From a virus: 64,000 nt of DNA. The first letter of the stretch is position 1; each line of letters starts with the position of its first letter. Positions 30,815 to 38,693 of this stretch are shown piece after piece. The stretch spans positions 124,001 to 188,000 of IMG/VR virus record IMGVR_UViG_3300025466_000012; one strand, 5' to 3'. The notes beneath the pieces are model-generated. The model was given only the letters and a program-made list of their open reading frames with translations, made no database searches and was not told where the DNA came from. The position numbers and the translations under genes are program-made.

Positions 30815-31337
30815 AGCCCTGGCATTCAAGGACATGGAAGGGCTCATGAAGCCCACCATACACGTGGATGAATTCAGCAGCAAGATGGGCGACGACGACG
30901 ACATCATAGTGATCAGTTTCTTTGTACGAGATCAGCAGGCCAGCAAGGATCTCATGCACTGGTTTGAAAAAGGCTACGATTTCGTGATCGACGCCGACTG
31001 TAGTCCCGGTGAGCTCAAACCCAATCGCTATCTGGTCTACGTGGAAATTCGTAGACGCAGCACAGCTGGTGGACATGTGGAACAACTGTTGCAAGATCTA
31101 GACACCTTGACCGAGTATTCAGTCAAAGACTGGATCATGCACTATCGCGATCATGAAACTCCGTTTACCAGAGAGACTTTTGATCGACTGGTTCCGCTCA
31201 GCCCAAGAGCCTATCGAGAGCGGGTGGAAGACAAACTCAACGAAGTAAGATCAGCTGCTGGTCTACCGGTACGTGCCGTGTACGATACACAAGACAAAAG
31301 CCTACAGACCTTGCAAAGCGCAGCCGGAATAATTTAG
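30771..31337 (+). CDS. Conserved T4-type phage protein
   Basis: 188 residues. Contains DDDDIIVISFFVRDQQASKD, YVEIRRRSTAGGHVEQLLQD and YSVKDWIMHYRDHETP, features of an uncharacterised phage family normally found next to the preceding gene. The N-terminal part could be a small alpha/beta domain. The start at 30771 gives a 44-base overlap; a later Met at about codon 23 would reduce it. Confidence 0.68.
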   Translation: MHNKIYKPKLPVLSEALAFKDMEGLMKPTIHVDEFSSKMGDDDDIIVISFFVRDQQASKDLMHWFEKGYDFVIDADCSPGELKPNRYLVYVEIRRRSTAGGHVEQLLQDLDTLTEYSVKDWIMHYRDHETPFTRETFDRLVPLSPRAYRERVEDKLNEVRSAAGLPVRAVYDTQDKSLQTLQSAAGII

Positions 31338-31369
31338 ATCTGGTCACACGCATAGGTATATAACTACCT

Positions 31370-32038
31370 ATGCGATTAAAAAGTTTTGGATGCAGTTTTA
31401 TATTTGGATCAGAGCTGGCCGATGATGGTCGAGAATTGTTATTCGCCACCAGCAGTCAGTTGACCTGGCCAGCGCACCTGGCTCGGCATCTAGGACGAAC
31501 CTACGAATGCCATGCCCGACCCGGGTCAGGCAATCTACAGATCTCGGAATATGTGCTGAACCATGCGGCCGATGCTGATGCCAATGATTTGTTTGTGATT
31601 GGTTGGACCTGGATCGACCGTTTTGATTATTACCCGGCCAATCCTCCACAACACAAACGCTTGCAACCCTGGCGCACCATCATGCCCATTGATTGCGACC
31701 CCACAGCCCAGGTCTACTGGCGTGATCTACATTCAGAATATCGAGACAAATTTGCTGCTCTCAGCACCATCAAGTTGGTGATTGACACCTTGCAACAAAA
31801 ACATATTCCATTTGTCATGACCTATATGGATCGATTGCTGTTTGATCAAAGGTGGCATACGTCACCGGCGGTGCTTGACCTACAGTCTTGTATCAAATCT
31901 CACATGCGCCTGTTTGAAGATCAAACGTTTTTAGAGTGGAGTCGTGCCCATGGATATCCTGAAGGTGCGGCCAGTCATCCGTTAGAACAGGCTCACAGAG
32001 CAGCTGCTGACATCATGATCCGGGCTTTCGATAACTGA
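31370..32038 (+). CDS. SGNH/GDSL-type hydrolase-like protein
   Basis: 222 residues. N-terminal SFGCSFIFGSELAD corresponds to SGNH block I (Gly-x-Ser), the block GSGNLQISEYV contains the block-II/III-like Gly and Asn, and a C-terminal HPLEQAH supplies the His. SGNH enzymes are esterases, lipases or acyl-transferases acting on lipids or glycans. Many phages carry related proteins that modify surface polysaccharide. Its last 26 bases overlap the minus-strand methyltransferase gene. Confidence 0.72.
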   Translation: MRLKSFGCSFIFGSELADDGRELLFATSSQLTWPAHLARHLGRTYECHARPGSGNLQISEYVLNHAADADANDLFVIGWTWIDRFDYYPANPPQHKRLQPWRTIMPIDCDPTAQVYWRDLHSEYRDKFAALSTIKLVIDTLQQKHIPFVMTYMDRLLFDQRWHTSPAVLDLQSCIKSHMRLFEDQTFLEWSRAHGYPEGAASHPLEQAHRAAADIMIRAFDN

Positions 32039-32744
32039 AATACAAGCGTTCGTTGCCGTCTTTTTTGAACTCCAGCAACTGTAGATCGAACTGTTCGGCA
32101 AATTGGTTCACAATTTCAAATGACCACGGAAATATGTCCACATAAGGTCCGCTCTTGTGAGCTATGCCCGGATTGGCTCTGAGATAAAAATAACCACCGG
32201 GGGCTAATAGATCCACACAGTGGGCGAATCTGGCTTCAATTTCGTCTCGACTGTTGAAGTTTATGCTTCCTAGTGCCATGATATGATCGTAACGTTGGCT
32301 GACCCGATATTCCAGGATGTCCACTTCATAATCGGCACAACTGTTGTAAGGATCGATTCCGATCAGATTGGGTATGCGTCCCCGGAACGGATGGTAACCA
32401 CAGCCCACATCCAGCACAGCTCGAGGATCGGCAGCAGTGATACGTTCGGCCAGGCCCCAGCCGGTATAGTCGTAGTCGCCGGTTCTGGGTTTCCACATCT
32501 CACGGAAGAATCTGTCGGTATAGCGTTGGCTGAGATCATCAACTATTTGTTCCAAGGTTCCACGATATTCGCACGGCAGTCCCAGCTCGTGTTCAATCGC
32601 ATCCTTGAATTTTCTATAACGAGCCGGAGTCCAAGGCAACGCATCCACTACAGTACCGGCATTGATCACGATGTTTTTGTATTTGGGTAAAGAGAAAGTT
32701 GATTGCAAATTTTTTGTAATTAGATTAAAAATTTTAGTATTCAT
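32013..32744 (-). CDS. Class I SAM-dependent methyltransferase (minus strand)
   Basis: 243 residues from the ATG at 32744, preceded by GGAAAA on the minus strand; a longer frame to 32813 would almost collide with the divergent gene at 32836. SAM-binding motif I is VLDVGCGYHPFRG, followed by an acidic end of strand two (LIGIDPYNS), a motif IV-like HIMALGSINF, and LLAPGGYFYLRANP. The target is unknown. As one of two minus-strand genes, and convergent with the SGNH-like gene, it appears to be a separately acquired unit. Confidence 0.82.
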   Translation of the reverse strand: MNTKIFNLITKNLQSTFSLPKYKNIVINAGTVVDALPWTPARYRKFKDAIEHELGLPCEYRGTLEQIVDDLSQRYTDRFFREMWKPRTGDYDYTGWGLAERITAADPRAVLDVGCGYHPFRGRIPNLIGIDPYNSCADYEVDILEYRVSQRYDHIMALGSINFNSRDEIEARFAHCVDLLAPGGYFYLRANPGIAHKSGPYVDIFPWSFEIVNQFAEQFDLQLLEFKKDGNERLYFSYRKPGS

Positions 32745-32762
32745 ATTGATTTTTCCATTATC

Positions 32763-32770
32763 GATAAATA
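32763..32770 (+). promoter_or_regulatory. T4-type late promoter candidate
   Basis: GATAAATA in the divergent intergenic space, 65 bp before the ferritin-like ATG at 32836, which has AAGGAG as ribosome-binding site. Confidence 0.5.
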
Positions 32771-32835
32771 AATGTACAGAGAGATAAAAATTTTTACCTG
32801 GTCTGTAATTCATGATAACTATTTAAGGAGATTTT

Positions 32836-33531
32836 ATGAACGCAAAACAATTTGTAACCAAGATCGTGGCCGACAACCAGGCTCTGTTTCAAGCCAGCCA
32901 GCACAATGTAAAGGCCTACTTTGATTCAAAACCAGCTCAAGAAGAACTGGTCGCACACTTCGTTGGTCGTATGGTCAATGAAAGAATGAACATGGTCGAA
33001 ATCAGCCAGGCCATTGCCAACATGCCCGCCGATACAGATCCAGTAGAACTGCAACTGTTGACCAAACAAGCCCAGGACGAAGCCAATCACTTTCGTATGG
33101 TCAAGGAAGTCATTGAGCATATCCAGGGCAGTCCGGTTGATGTCGAAGCTGCCATTGCCGCTGAAACAGCCAAACCCACTGCCAAAGGTGCCGGTTTGCT
33201 GGCCAAGTACGATGCCGAATCAGACCCATTGGCCTTGGCTGCATATCAATTGGTTGCTGAGGGTCGTGCCGAAGCAGTATGGAACACCATGGCCGAATGT
33301 TCACCTGATGCTTTTATCAGAAAAACCTATGCCAAGATTGCCAGAGACGAAGGTTTCCACAGCAAGATCGGTGCTAGAAAATTGCAACAGTTGTTGAAGA
33401 CCGAAGCTGATTTTGCTCGTACCCAGACCTTGGTAGAAAATCTACGTCGAGACCTGTATGAAATTTCATGCCGCAACACCGTGGCTGCTGACGCCGGCAA
33501 AGCACTGGTAGCGGACGCCTACGGTTGGTAA
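32836..33531 (+). CDS. Ferritin-like diiron protein
   Basis: 231 residues, all-helical. Two ExxH metal-binding pairs are visible: QAQDEANHFRMV (Glu82, His85) and IARDEGFHSKIG near residue 178, with supporting Glu residues in VNERMNM (Glu49) and VAEGRAEAVW, giving a four-helix diiron site as in ferritin-like oxidases or oxygenase components. It lacks the size and motifs of ribonucleotide reductase beta or PaaA. Late promoter motif and strong AAGGAG suggest good expression. It could be part of the iron/oxygen defence set (rubrerythrin, SOD, Dps) or an oxygenase in the accessory island. Confidence 0.75.
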   Translation: MNAKQFVTKIVADNQALFQASQHNVKAYFDSKPAQEELVAHFVGRMVNERMNMVEISQAIANMPADTDPVELQLLTKQAQDEANHFRMVKEVIEHIQGSPVDVEAAIAAETAKPTAKGAGLLAKYDAESDPLALAAYQLVAEGRAEAVWNTMAECSPDAFIRKTYAKIARDEGFHSKIGARKLQQLLKTEADFARTQTLVENLRRDLYEISCRNTVAADAGKALVADAYGW

Positions 33532-33532
33532 T

Positions 33533-34552
33533 TTGAAAAAATCCACAAACCTAATATATTATTTTGGTGGGTGTTACGGGACCTTTGTTGAATGGTCCTG
33601 TAACTTTTTTTCAAAGGGTGCTGACTTAACTGATTTGCCTTTTACCGAAACCGGAAGCAGTCATGACTTTCATGGTGGGTTGTTAACGCCGAATATCTTA
33701 CCTAATTATGTAGAATCTACCAGAACAGATCGGTATGCAAGATGTCATCCTGGAACGTTTAAAGGGTTGTTTGAAAAAACCAACTCAAACCAGGTGATAC
33801 ATAATAATTTATACCGTGACACAATGAAATTAGAATTATCATATCTGTCAGATAATTTTAAAAAAATATTAATTTTATACCCTACTCAAGATACTCGGTT
33901 ATGGTACGAGAACAATCAGTTGCAAAAAGTTCTAATATCTGAATCAGACTATCAACTATACTTTGAACCAGCTGGGCTTTCTCGAGATTATATGAGAGCT
34001 GCAATGACCAAAGATCCCTTATCAAGATTTAAAATTATGCTTGAACAAGAATTAGATTCCAAAAATATTTCTCAATGGGGCAAACAGAATATATCGGATT
34101 TTGACGAATGGGAATTGAGAGAATTGTTGTCAATGTATTGGTTTAATCGCGATAAAGACCTATACACATGTTGTCCAGAACTAAAAACTAGTTTTCCTGA
34201 AATTAAATTTATTTCTATAGATAATTTCAAGAATAATTTTCAAAAGACTGTAATAGATTATTTGAACTATTTTGAAGTCGACATTGATCAAGATAAATTA
34301 TATCAATTGGATTTTGTAAAACAAGAATGGAATGCCGTACAGCATCATATCAATACGGATAGTTTGGTTAAAAAGATTATCAACAGCATAATATCACAAC
34401 AAGAGTTTGAATGGGAACCGCTGACTATACTGGACGAAGCATACCTACAAAAATGTTTAGCAGATGCGGGGATTCAGATAAAATGCTACGAATTGAATAA
34501 GTTTCCAACAAACACCAAAGATTTTTTGCCATTGCTGGAATATACAGCATGA
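33533..34552 (+). CDS. AT-rich protein with sulfotransferase-like N-terminus
   Basis: 339 residues with a TTG start (33533) next to the upstream stop. The beginning (NLIYYFGGCYGTFVEWSCNF) resembles the phosphosulfate-binding loop of phage sulfotransferase-like proteins (xxGxxGTFxxxx), but a second PAPS motif is not clear. Base composition is more A/T than the flanking genes, suggesting separate origin. Coupled by ATGA to the amidotransferase gene at 34549. Call is tentative. Confidence 0.5.
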   Translation: MKKSTNLIYYFGGCYGTFVEWSCNFFSKGADLTDLPFTETGSSHDFHGGLLTPNILPNYVESTRTDRYARCHPGTFKGLFEKTNSNQVIHNNLYRDTMKLELSYLSDNFKKILILYPTQDTRLWYENNQLQKVLISESDYQLYFEPAGLSRDYMRAAMTKDPLSRFKIMLEQELDSKNISQWGKQNISDFDEWELRELLSMYWFNRDKDLYTCCPELKTSFPEIKFISIDNFKNNFQKTVIDYLNYFEVDIDQDKLYQLDFVKQEWNAVQHHINTDSLVKKIINSIISQQEFEWEPLTILDEAYLQKCLADAGIQIKCYELNKFPTNTKDFLPLLEYTA

Positions 34553-35109
34553 AGATAGGACTTACTCAACGAGTCCTGATGTTCAAGGAACGGGCGTATG
34601 ACAGCCTGGGTCAAGAATGGTATTCTTACTTGAAAAGTCATACGCTTGTTGCTGTCCCTAATAGGTTGGATCAAGATTTTGACAAACTGGCAGACGAGCT
34701 AGATCTGCTGGTTATCACTGGTGGTGATGATCGCTTGATCAGACGCACCACAGAACTACGGTTGTCCACCGCACTAATGAAACAGCAGAAGCCCATCCTG
34801 GGCGTGTGTCACGGCGCATTTCTGTTGACCGATGTGCTAGGCGGCACGATAGGTCGCAAAGACGGACACCGTGGCGGGGTCAATCACCAGATCCGGTATC
34901 GTGATAAAATGCAACAGGTCAACAGCTATCACGGGCTCGCAATCAAAACAGCTCCAGCATCAGCTGATGTATTGGCTGTGGACGCCGACGGTGACTGCGA
35001 AGCCTGGATCAGTGGCACTGTAGCAGCAGTGGTATGGCATCCCGAACGCATGACAGATCCCTGGTTGCCGGATGAAATACAAAGTTTATTATTCAAGGAA
35101 GATCTATGA
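34549..35109 (+). CDS. Class I glutamine amidotransferase-like protein (peptidase C26 type)
   Basis: 186 residues with ATGA overlap upstream. The class I GATase triad is visible: Cys87 in LGVCHGAF, His164 and Glu166 in VWHPERM. LLVITGGDD is the oxyanion strand. This matches gamma-glutamyl-hydrolase/PuuD-like enzymes that cleave gamma-glutamyl amide bonds or supply ammonia. No synthetase partner domain is present. It heads a chain of overlapping genes (34549-38242), so it may act on a small molecule made by that island. Confidence 0.85.
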   Translation: MKIGLTQRVLMFKERAYDSLGQEWYSYLKSHTLVAVPNRLDQDFDKLADELDLLVITGGDDRLIRRTTELRLSTALMKQQKPILGVCHGAFLLTDVLGGTIGRKDGHRGGVNHQIRYRDKMQQVNSYHGLAIKTAPASADVLAVDADGDCEAWISGTVAAVVWHPERMTDPWLPDEIQSLLFKEDL

Positions 35110-35339
35110 AATTTCATGAAACAAAAATGCGTAGCCTGGTCAAAGGCATCTGTTGGAAAATCATTGGCGGTATTATCACCGCCTTTATCGTGTACTATTT
35201 GGCCACTCTAGGTTACAGCGCGACCAAGACTGCCACCGTGGTATTGGTATGTCAATTCACCATCAACACTGTTGCTTTTTTTGTGCATGACCGTATCTGG
35301 AATAGAATCCAATGGGGTCGGGAGATAAGCCAAGCATGA
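35106..35339 (+). CDS. DUF2061 small membrane protein
   Basis: 77 residues with two transmembrane helices (ICWKIIGGIITAFIVYYLAT and TATVVLVCQFTINTVAFFVH) and the DUF2061 end HDRIWNRIQWGR. The starting sequence KMRSLVKGICWKIIG is typical of the family. Members sit next to sulfate-activation (cysNC) genes in many bacteria; here an APS-kinase-like and sulfotransferase-like genes lie within 4 kb, which supports a sulfur-related context. Overlaps both neighbours as ATGA. Confidence 0.88.
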   Translation: MKFHETKMRSLVKGICWKIIGGIITAFIVYYLATLGYSATKTATVVLVCQFTINTVAFFVHDRIWNRIQWGREISQA

Positions 35340-36307
35340 AAAAATTATTGTTGATATTGTTTTTTCCTGTGTTGGCCTTGGCCTGGGAACCCATAAAACC
35401 AGTCACTGTGATCGTGGGCAACACGCCTGGAGCCGGTAACGAAATCGCATTCCGCAAACTGGCCGACATAGTACAACGACACAATCCCAAGTTTGTGTAT
35501 GTGCTACAGAACATGCCTGGCGCCGATTCGGTCATTGCTCAAAATCGATTCTTTGAAGCATCCGCAGATGGTTACACCATCAACCTACCCAGCCATATGA
35601 GCACCTATGTGACCAATGACATCTGGGAAGCAAAAATAAAGAAATGGGACTATGACGATTTTCTGGATGTCATGACCATGGGCAAGAGTCCTTTGGTGCT
35701 GGTGGCCTGGCCAGACAGTGCAGTACGAACTCCGCAAGATTTTGTACATCTAATTGCCACCACTCGACAACCCATCAATGTGGCCGTAGGCGGAGGAGCA
35801 CACAGAACTGCATTTGAATATCTCATGGAACAGGGACATGGCAATCGAGATCTGGTCAAACCAATCAAGTTTAATGGTCCCTTGCCGGCTGTTTCCAGTG
35901 TGGCACAATATGATGGCAAAACCGGTACCGAATTTGGCATCATGCCTATCGCTGTAGCTCGTTCCTTGGTGGATGCTGGACGTGTGCGGGCCATTGGATT
36001 CACTGGCACACGCAAGATGGCGCAATATCCTGCTGTGCCATTGTTGAACACAGTAGCACCTGGCATCAATGTGTATGCGGCTTGGAGTCTACAATTACCG
36101 TTCGCTGCAGGACCCAACATTGAAGAATGGTACGAGCGAGAATTTGGAGCAGCAGCTCGCAGCGCAGAATACCAAGCCTGGTGCGAACAAAATGTGGTAT
36201 TTGTGGAAGAAAATGAACTGCATCCGGCCGGACTGCGACGACACATCAAAGAACTGCGTGCCACATTCTTACCGATCTTGCGCAAAATTGATTTGGGACG
36301 CGAATGA
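35336..36307 (+). CDS. TctC/Bug-type periplasmic substrate-binding protein
   Basis: 323 residues from the ATG at 35336 (ATGA overlap). Signal peptide MKKLLLILFFPVLALAW. The mature part follows the tripartite tricarboxylate transporter receptor pattern: VTVIVGNTPGAGNEIAFRKL, VLQNMPGADSVIAQNRF, ADGYTI, VGGGAHRTAFEY and GRVRAIGFTG. Bug proteins bind carboxylates (citrate, aspartate, others) in the periplasm. No TctA/TctB membrane genes are present, so it would need a host transporter or act as a binding/sensing protein. A phage-encoded copy is unusual; it sits in an operon with sulfotransferase- and oxygenase-like genes. Some standard ligand-loop residues may differ, so ligand is not predicted. 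Confidence 0.85.
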   Translation: MKKLLLILFFPVLALAWEPIKPVTVIVGNTPGAGNEIAFRKLADIVQRHNPKFVYVLQNMPGADSVIAQNRFFEASADGYTINLPSHMSTYVTNDIWEAKIKKWDYDDFLDVMTMGKSPLVLVAWPDSAVRTPQDFVHLIATTRQPINVAVGGGAHRTAFEYLMEQGHGNRDLVKPIKFNGPLPAVSSVAQYDGKTGTEFGIMPIAVARSLVDAGRVRAIGFTGTRKMAQYPAVPLLNTVAPGINVYAAWSLQLPFAAGPNIEEWYEREFGAAARSAEYQAWCEQNVVFVEENELHPAGLRRHIKELRATFLPILRKIDLGRE

Positions 36308-36918
36308 AATACATATTCATGGCCGGAGCACCCGGCAGCAAATGGTCCAGCGTGAGCAAAAACATCTACTACAGTCCTGACATAGATCGCAGCGACTATA
36401 CCGATGCTCGCACGTATCACCACGACGCATCAGGTACCATGGAATTGATGCATCTGGGTGCTTATTTTGATCCCGGTATGGAATTTGGCGCATGGTTTGA
36501 TCGCTTGAGCCAACATACTCGAGACCAGTGCGAAGCAGAATTCGATCGACCGTTTTCGGGCACAGGTACACGCATCATCAAGAGTCATGTGTTTTGCTAT
36601 CATTTGGATTTTATCAAGCAGACCTGGCCTGATTGTCCGATCATTCTGGTGCATCGCGGTGATGATGCCAGTCTGGGTTGGTGGGTGCGATGCGGGCACT
36701 TTGACATCACATATCCTGATTATCACGATTATTATCGAGACCTGCGCCACATGGCCAGAGAAATACAAAGACAAAATAGTGCCATGCGACCACGCTGGGA
36801 ACATGCCAGCAGTGTTGCGGACAATGTGACCTTGTGTGAGCAGATAGGTATCGCAACACCGCCCACAGAGTACAGACAAAATTACGCAGACAATAAAATA
36901 AGGGTAAAAGTACTATGA
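36304..36918 (+). CDS. Sulfotransferase-like protein
   Basis: 204 residues, ATGA overlap with the TctC-like gene. A possible 5'-phosphosulfate-binding loop is FMAGAPGSKWSSVS near the start, and the 3'-phosphate-binding element could be IILVHRGDDASLGWW (Arg and Ser of the R-x(n)-S motif). These are the two PAPS-contact regions of sulfotransferases. Acceptor unknown. Next to a 2OG oxygenase-like gene and a second sulfotransferase-like gene, with an APS-kinase-like gene 1.3 kb downstream. Confidence 0.68.
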   Translation: MKYIFMAGAPGSKWSSVSKNIYYSPDIDRSDYTDARTYHHDASGTMELMHLGAYFDPGMEFGAWFDRLSQHTRDQCEAEFDRPFSGTGTRIIKSHVFCYHLDFIKQTWPDCPIILVHRGDDASLGWWVRCGHFDITYPDYHDYYRDLRHMAREIQRQNSAMRPRWEHASSVADNVTLCEQIGIATPPTEYRQNYADNKIRVKVL

Positions 36919-37592
36919 CAACACCACAAAGCAGTTATGACAAATTACGAGAAAAAAGTTCGTATCACTTTGATACCACCAAGATAGATCCCCGGTACGA
37001 CACCGTGATTGAATTGGGGCACATCGACTGTGATTTTGCCCAAGATGTTGCAGAGATTGTTGCTGGTAGCAAACCTGCAAACTGGGAAACTCGCGGATTC
37101 AAGGGTGAACACACTGACGTGCCCAAGCCCGAACTGGCCGACGAAGAATACGATCTTGAACGAGTAGGCATAGATCCCAAAACAATCATTACAAATTTAA
37201 ACTGGAAGCTGAGTCCACGATTGCAAAAGATCAGCGACCTGTTTGGCATGCAAGATACCATGAACCGTATTCATGTGCAAATGCCCGGACAACTATGGAA
37301 TCTGCATATTGACAAGTTGTACAAATGGTTTCCAGAGCAGCCGGATCAGGTGCTGAGATTGTTCGTACAACTCACAGACTGGCAACCTGGGCAGTTCTGG
37401 CAGTATGGTAACTACAACTGGAGCCAATGGCGGGCTGGTAACGTGACCACGTTTGACTGGCAAAATGTTCCGCACTCGACCGCCAATGCCGGATTCCATC
37501 CCAGGGTCACTTTGCAAATTACCGGCATCAAGACACCGGCCACGGAAGCATTTTTGAACTTGTTAAAAACTGCCAGCCCGTTGACTGTATGA
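36915..37592 (+). CDS. 2OG-Fe(II) oxygenase-like (Asp/Asn hydroxylase type) protein
   Basis: 225 residues, coupled on both sides by ATGA. A double-stranded beta-helix iron site is suggested by HxD in LWNLHIDKLYKW, a distal His in VPHSTANAG and an Arg in FHPRVTLQITG that would hold 2-oxoglutarate. The region HVQMPGQLWNLHID resembles aspartyl/asparaginyl beta-hydroxylase-like proteins. It probably hydroxylates a small molecule, peptide or sugar. The sandwich position between two sulfotransferase-like genes suggests it acts on the same substrate. Confidence 0.75.
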   Translation: MTTPQSSYDKLREKSSYHFDTTKIDPRYDTVIELGHIDCDFAQDVAEIVAGSKPANWETRGFKGEHTDVPKPELADEEYDLERVGIDPKTIITNLNWKLSPRLQKISDLFGMQDTMNRIHVQMPGQLWNLHIDKLYKWFPEQPDQVLRLFVQLTDWQPGQFWQYGNYNWSQWRAGNVTTFDWQNVPHSTANAGFHPRVTLQITGIKTPATEAFLNLLKTASPLTV

Positions 37593-38242
37593 AAAAACTA
37601 CTGATTGTGACTGGGCCGCAAGGATCTGGCAACCATTTTTTCAGTCGTGTGCTCAGCAGGCACCCAGATGTGCAAGGCTGGTCAGAACTGCTGGACAACT
37701 ATTGGATACCCAGTGATCAAGAACCCTTCGCTGAATATTGGATCGATCCGTCAAAATTACAGGAAAATCATTTTGACGGAGCCGACTATCATCTGGCCAA
37801 TGTAAGCTGTCCATTCTTCTTTGACGGGGTACGACATGTGCCCGATATTTTGGGTGTGGCCCAGCAGGCCAGCAGTTTTGGGGTGCAGGTTGAAATAGCA
37901 ATTATTGTACGAGACCAAAATATCAATCAGTTGCAACAGTTGCGAGTACGCAAAGAACATACCACACCCATTGCGCAAAAATACTATTATGAGACCCTGT
38001 TGCCATCGTTGTTTCCGGTACACTTCCTGGATCACGAAGCGTTCTTTTTGCACACCACACACTATCTCAAATGGGTCAGTCATGTATTAAAATTTCCTAT
38101 CGCCTGGTCCGATCCTGACATCATGCAGTTTATCAGTGAAGATGCCAACCACAAATATGTGCGATCCATTGATTCACACTGGTTGGATGAAGTGATACTG
38201 GCCGGTTGTCAGCCCAACCGAGGGCAAAGACTACGTGACTAA
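37589..38242 (+). CDS. Sulfotransferase/P-loop family protein
   Basis: 217 residues. N-terminal LIVTGPQGSGNHFFSRVLSR is a sulfotransferase-type phosphosulfate loop (GxQGSGNxxxxRVLxxHP), followed by HPDVQGWSEL. IAIIVRDQNINQLQQLRV may be the 3'-phosphate-binding region. Related proteins in phages are annotated as sulfotransferase-like. The C-terminus overlaps the APS-kinase-like gene by 8 bases, so a PAPS user and a PAPS maker may be translated together. Confidence 0.72.
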   Translation: MKKLLIVTGPQGSGNHFFSRVLSRHPDVQGWSELLDNYWIPSDQEPFAEYWIDPSKLQENHFDGADYHLANVSCPFFFDGVRHVPDILGVAQQASSFGVQVEIAIIVRDQNINQLQQLRVRKEHTTPIAQKYYYETLLPSLFPVHFLDHEAFFLHTTHYLKWVSHVLKFPIAWSDPDIMQFISEDANHKYVRSIDSHWLDEVILAGCQPNRGQRLRD

Positions 38243-38663
38243 ACGCATATTGATCATGGGTCTGCCCGGGGCCGGCAAAACTACCTTGGCCGAAAGTCTT
38301 CAAGAATGTTTATGGTATGAAGGACGCACCGTGAGTTGGTTCAATGCTGATCTAGTGCGTCAACAGCACAACGATTGGGATTTTAGTACAGCAGGACGGA
38401 TCAGACAAAGCCAACGCATGCAACAGTGTGCTGCAAACGCTACCACGGACTACGTGATCTGTGATTTTGTGGCTGCGTTGCCCGAGCAACGAGACCTGTT
38501 TGATGCCGACTGGGTTGTGTGGGTAGATACTGTATCCCAAGGACGCTATGCAGATACCAACCGGGACTTTGTGGATCCTGATCATTATGATTTTAGGGTG
38601 ACCGAACAAGACAGCCAACGCTGGGCAGAAATAATAGCGTATAAAATTGTAACAGCAACCTGA
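38235..38663 (+). CDS. APS-kinase-like P-loop kinase
   Basis: 142 residues with a GTG start inside the previous gene. P-loop GLPGAGKTTLAESL (9-22), then SWFNADLVRQQHNDWDFS, GRIRQSQRM and ICDFVAALPEQRDLF, an order typical of adenylylsulfate kinases and their phage relatives (DGDxxR region, then the RxxR lid). APS kinase phosphorylates adenylylsulfate to PAPS, the donor for sulfotransferases. It is shorter than cellular CysC (about 200 aa), so a related nucleoside or sugar kinase is possible. Last gene before a late promoter and the lysis cassette. Confidence 0.72.
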   Translation: MTKRILIMGLPGAGKTTLAESLQECLWYEGRTVSWFNADLVRQQHNDWDFSTAGRIRQSQRMQQCAANATTDYVICDFVAALPEQRDLFDADWVVWVDTVSQGRYADTNRDFVDPDHYDFRVTEQDSQRWAEIIAYKIVTAT

Positions 38664-38670
38664 CTAAATA
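38663..38670 (+). promoter_or_regulatory. T4-type late promoter of lysis cassette
   Basis: ACTAAATA overlapping the upstream stop and 23 bp before the endolysin ATG at 38694, with AAAGGAA as ribosome-binding site. Late timing fits a lysis gene. Confidence 0.65.
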
Positions 38671-38693
38671 TCAGCATCAAAGGAACCAAACAA

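Noticed and set aside
32745-32813. Longer N-terminus for the minus-strand methyltransferase
   Set aside because: Would leave only about 20 bp to the divergent gene and cover its late promoter motif; the ATG at 32744 has a better ribosome-binding site.
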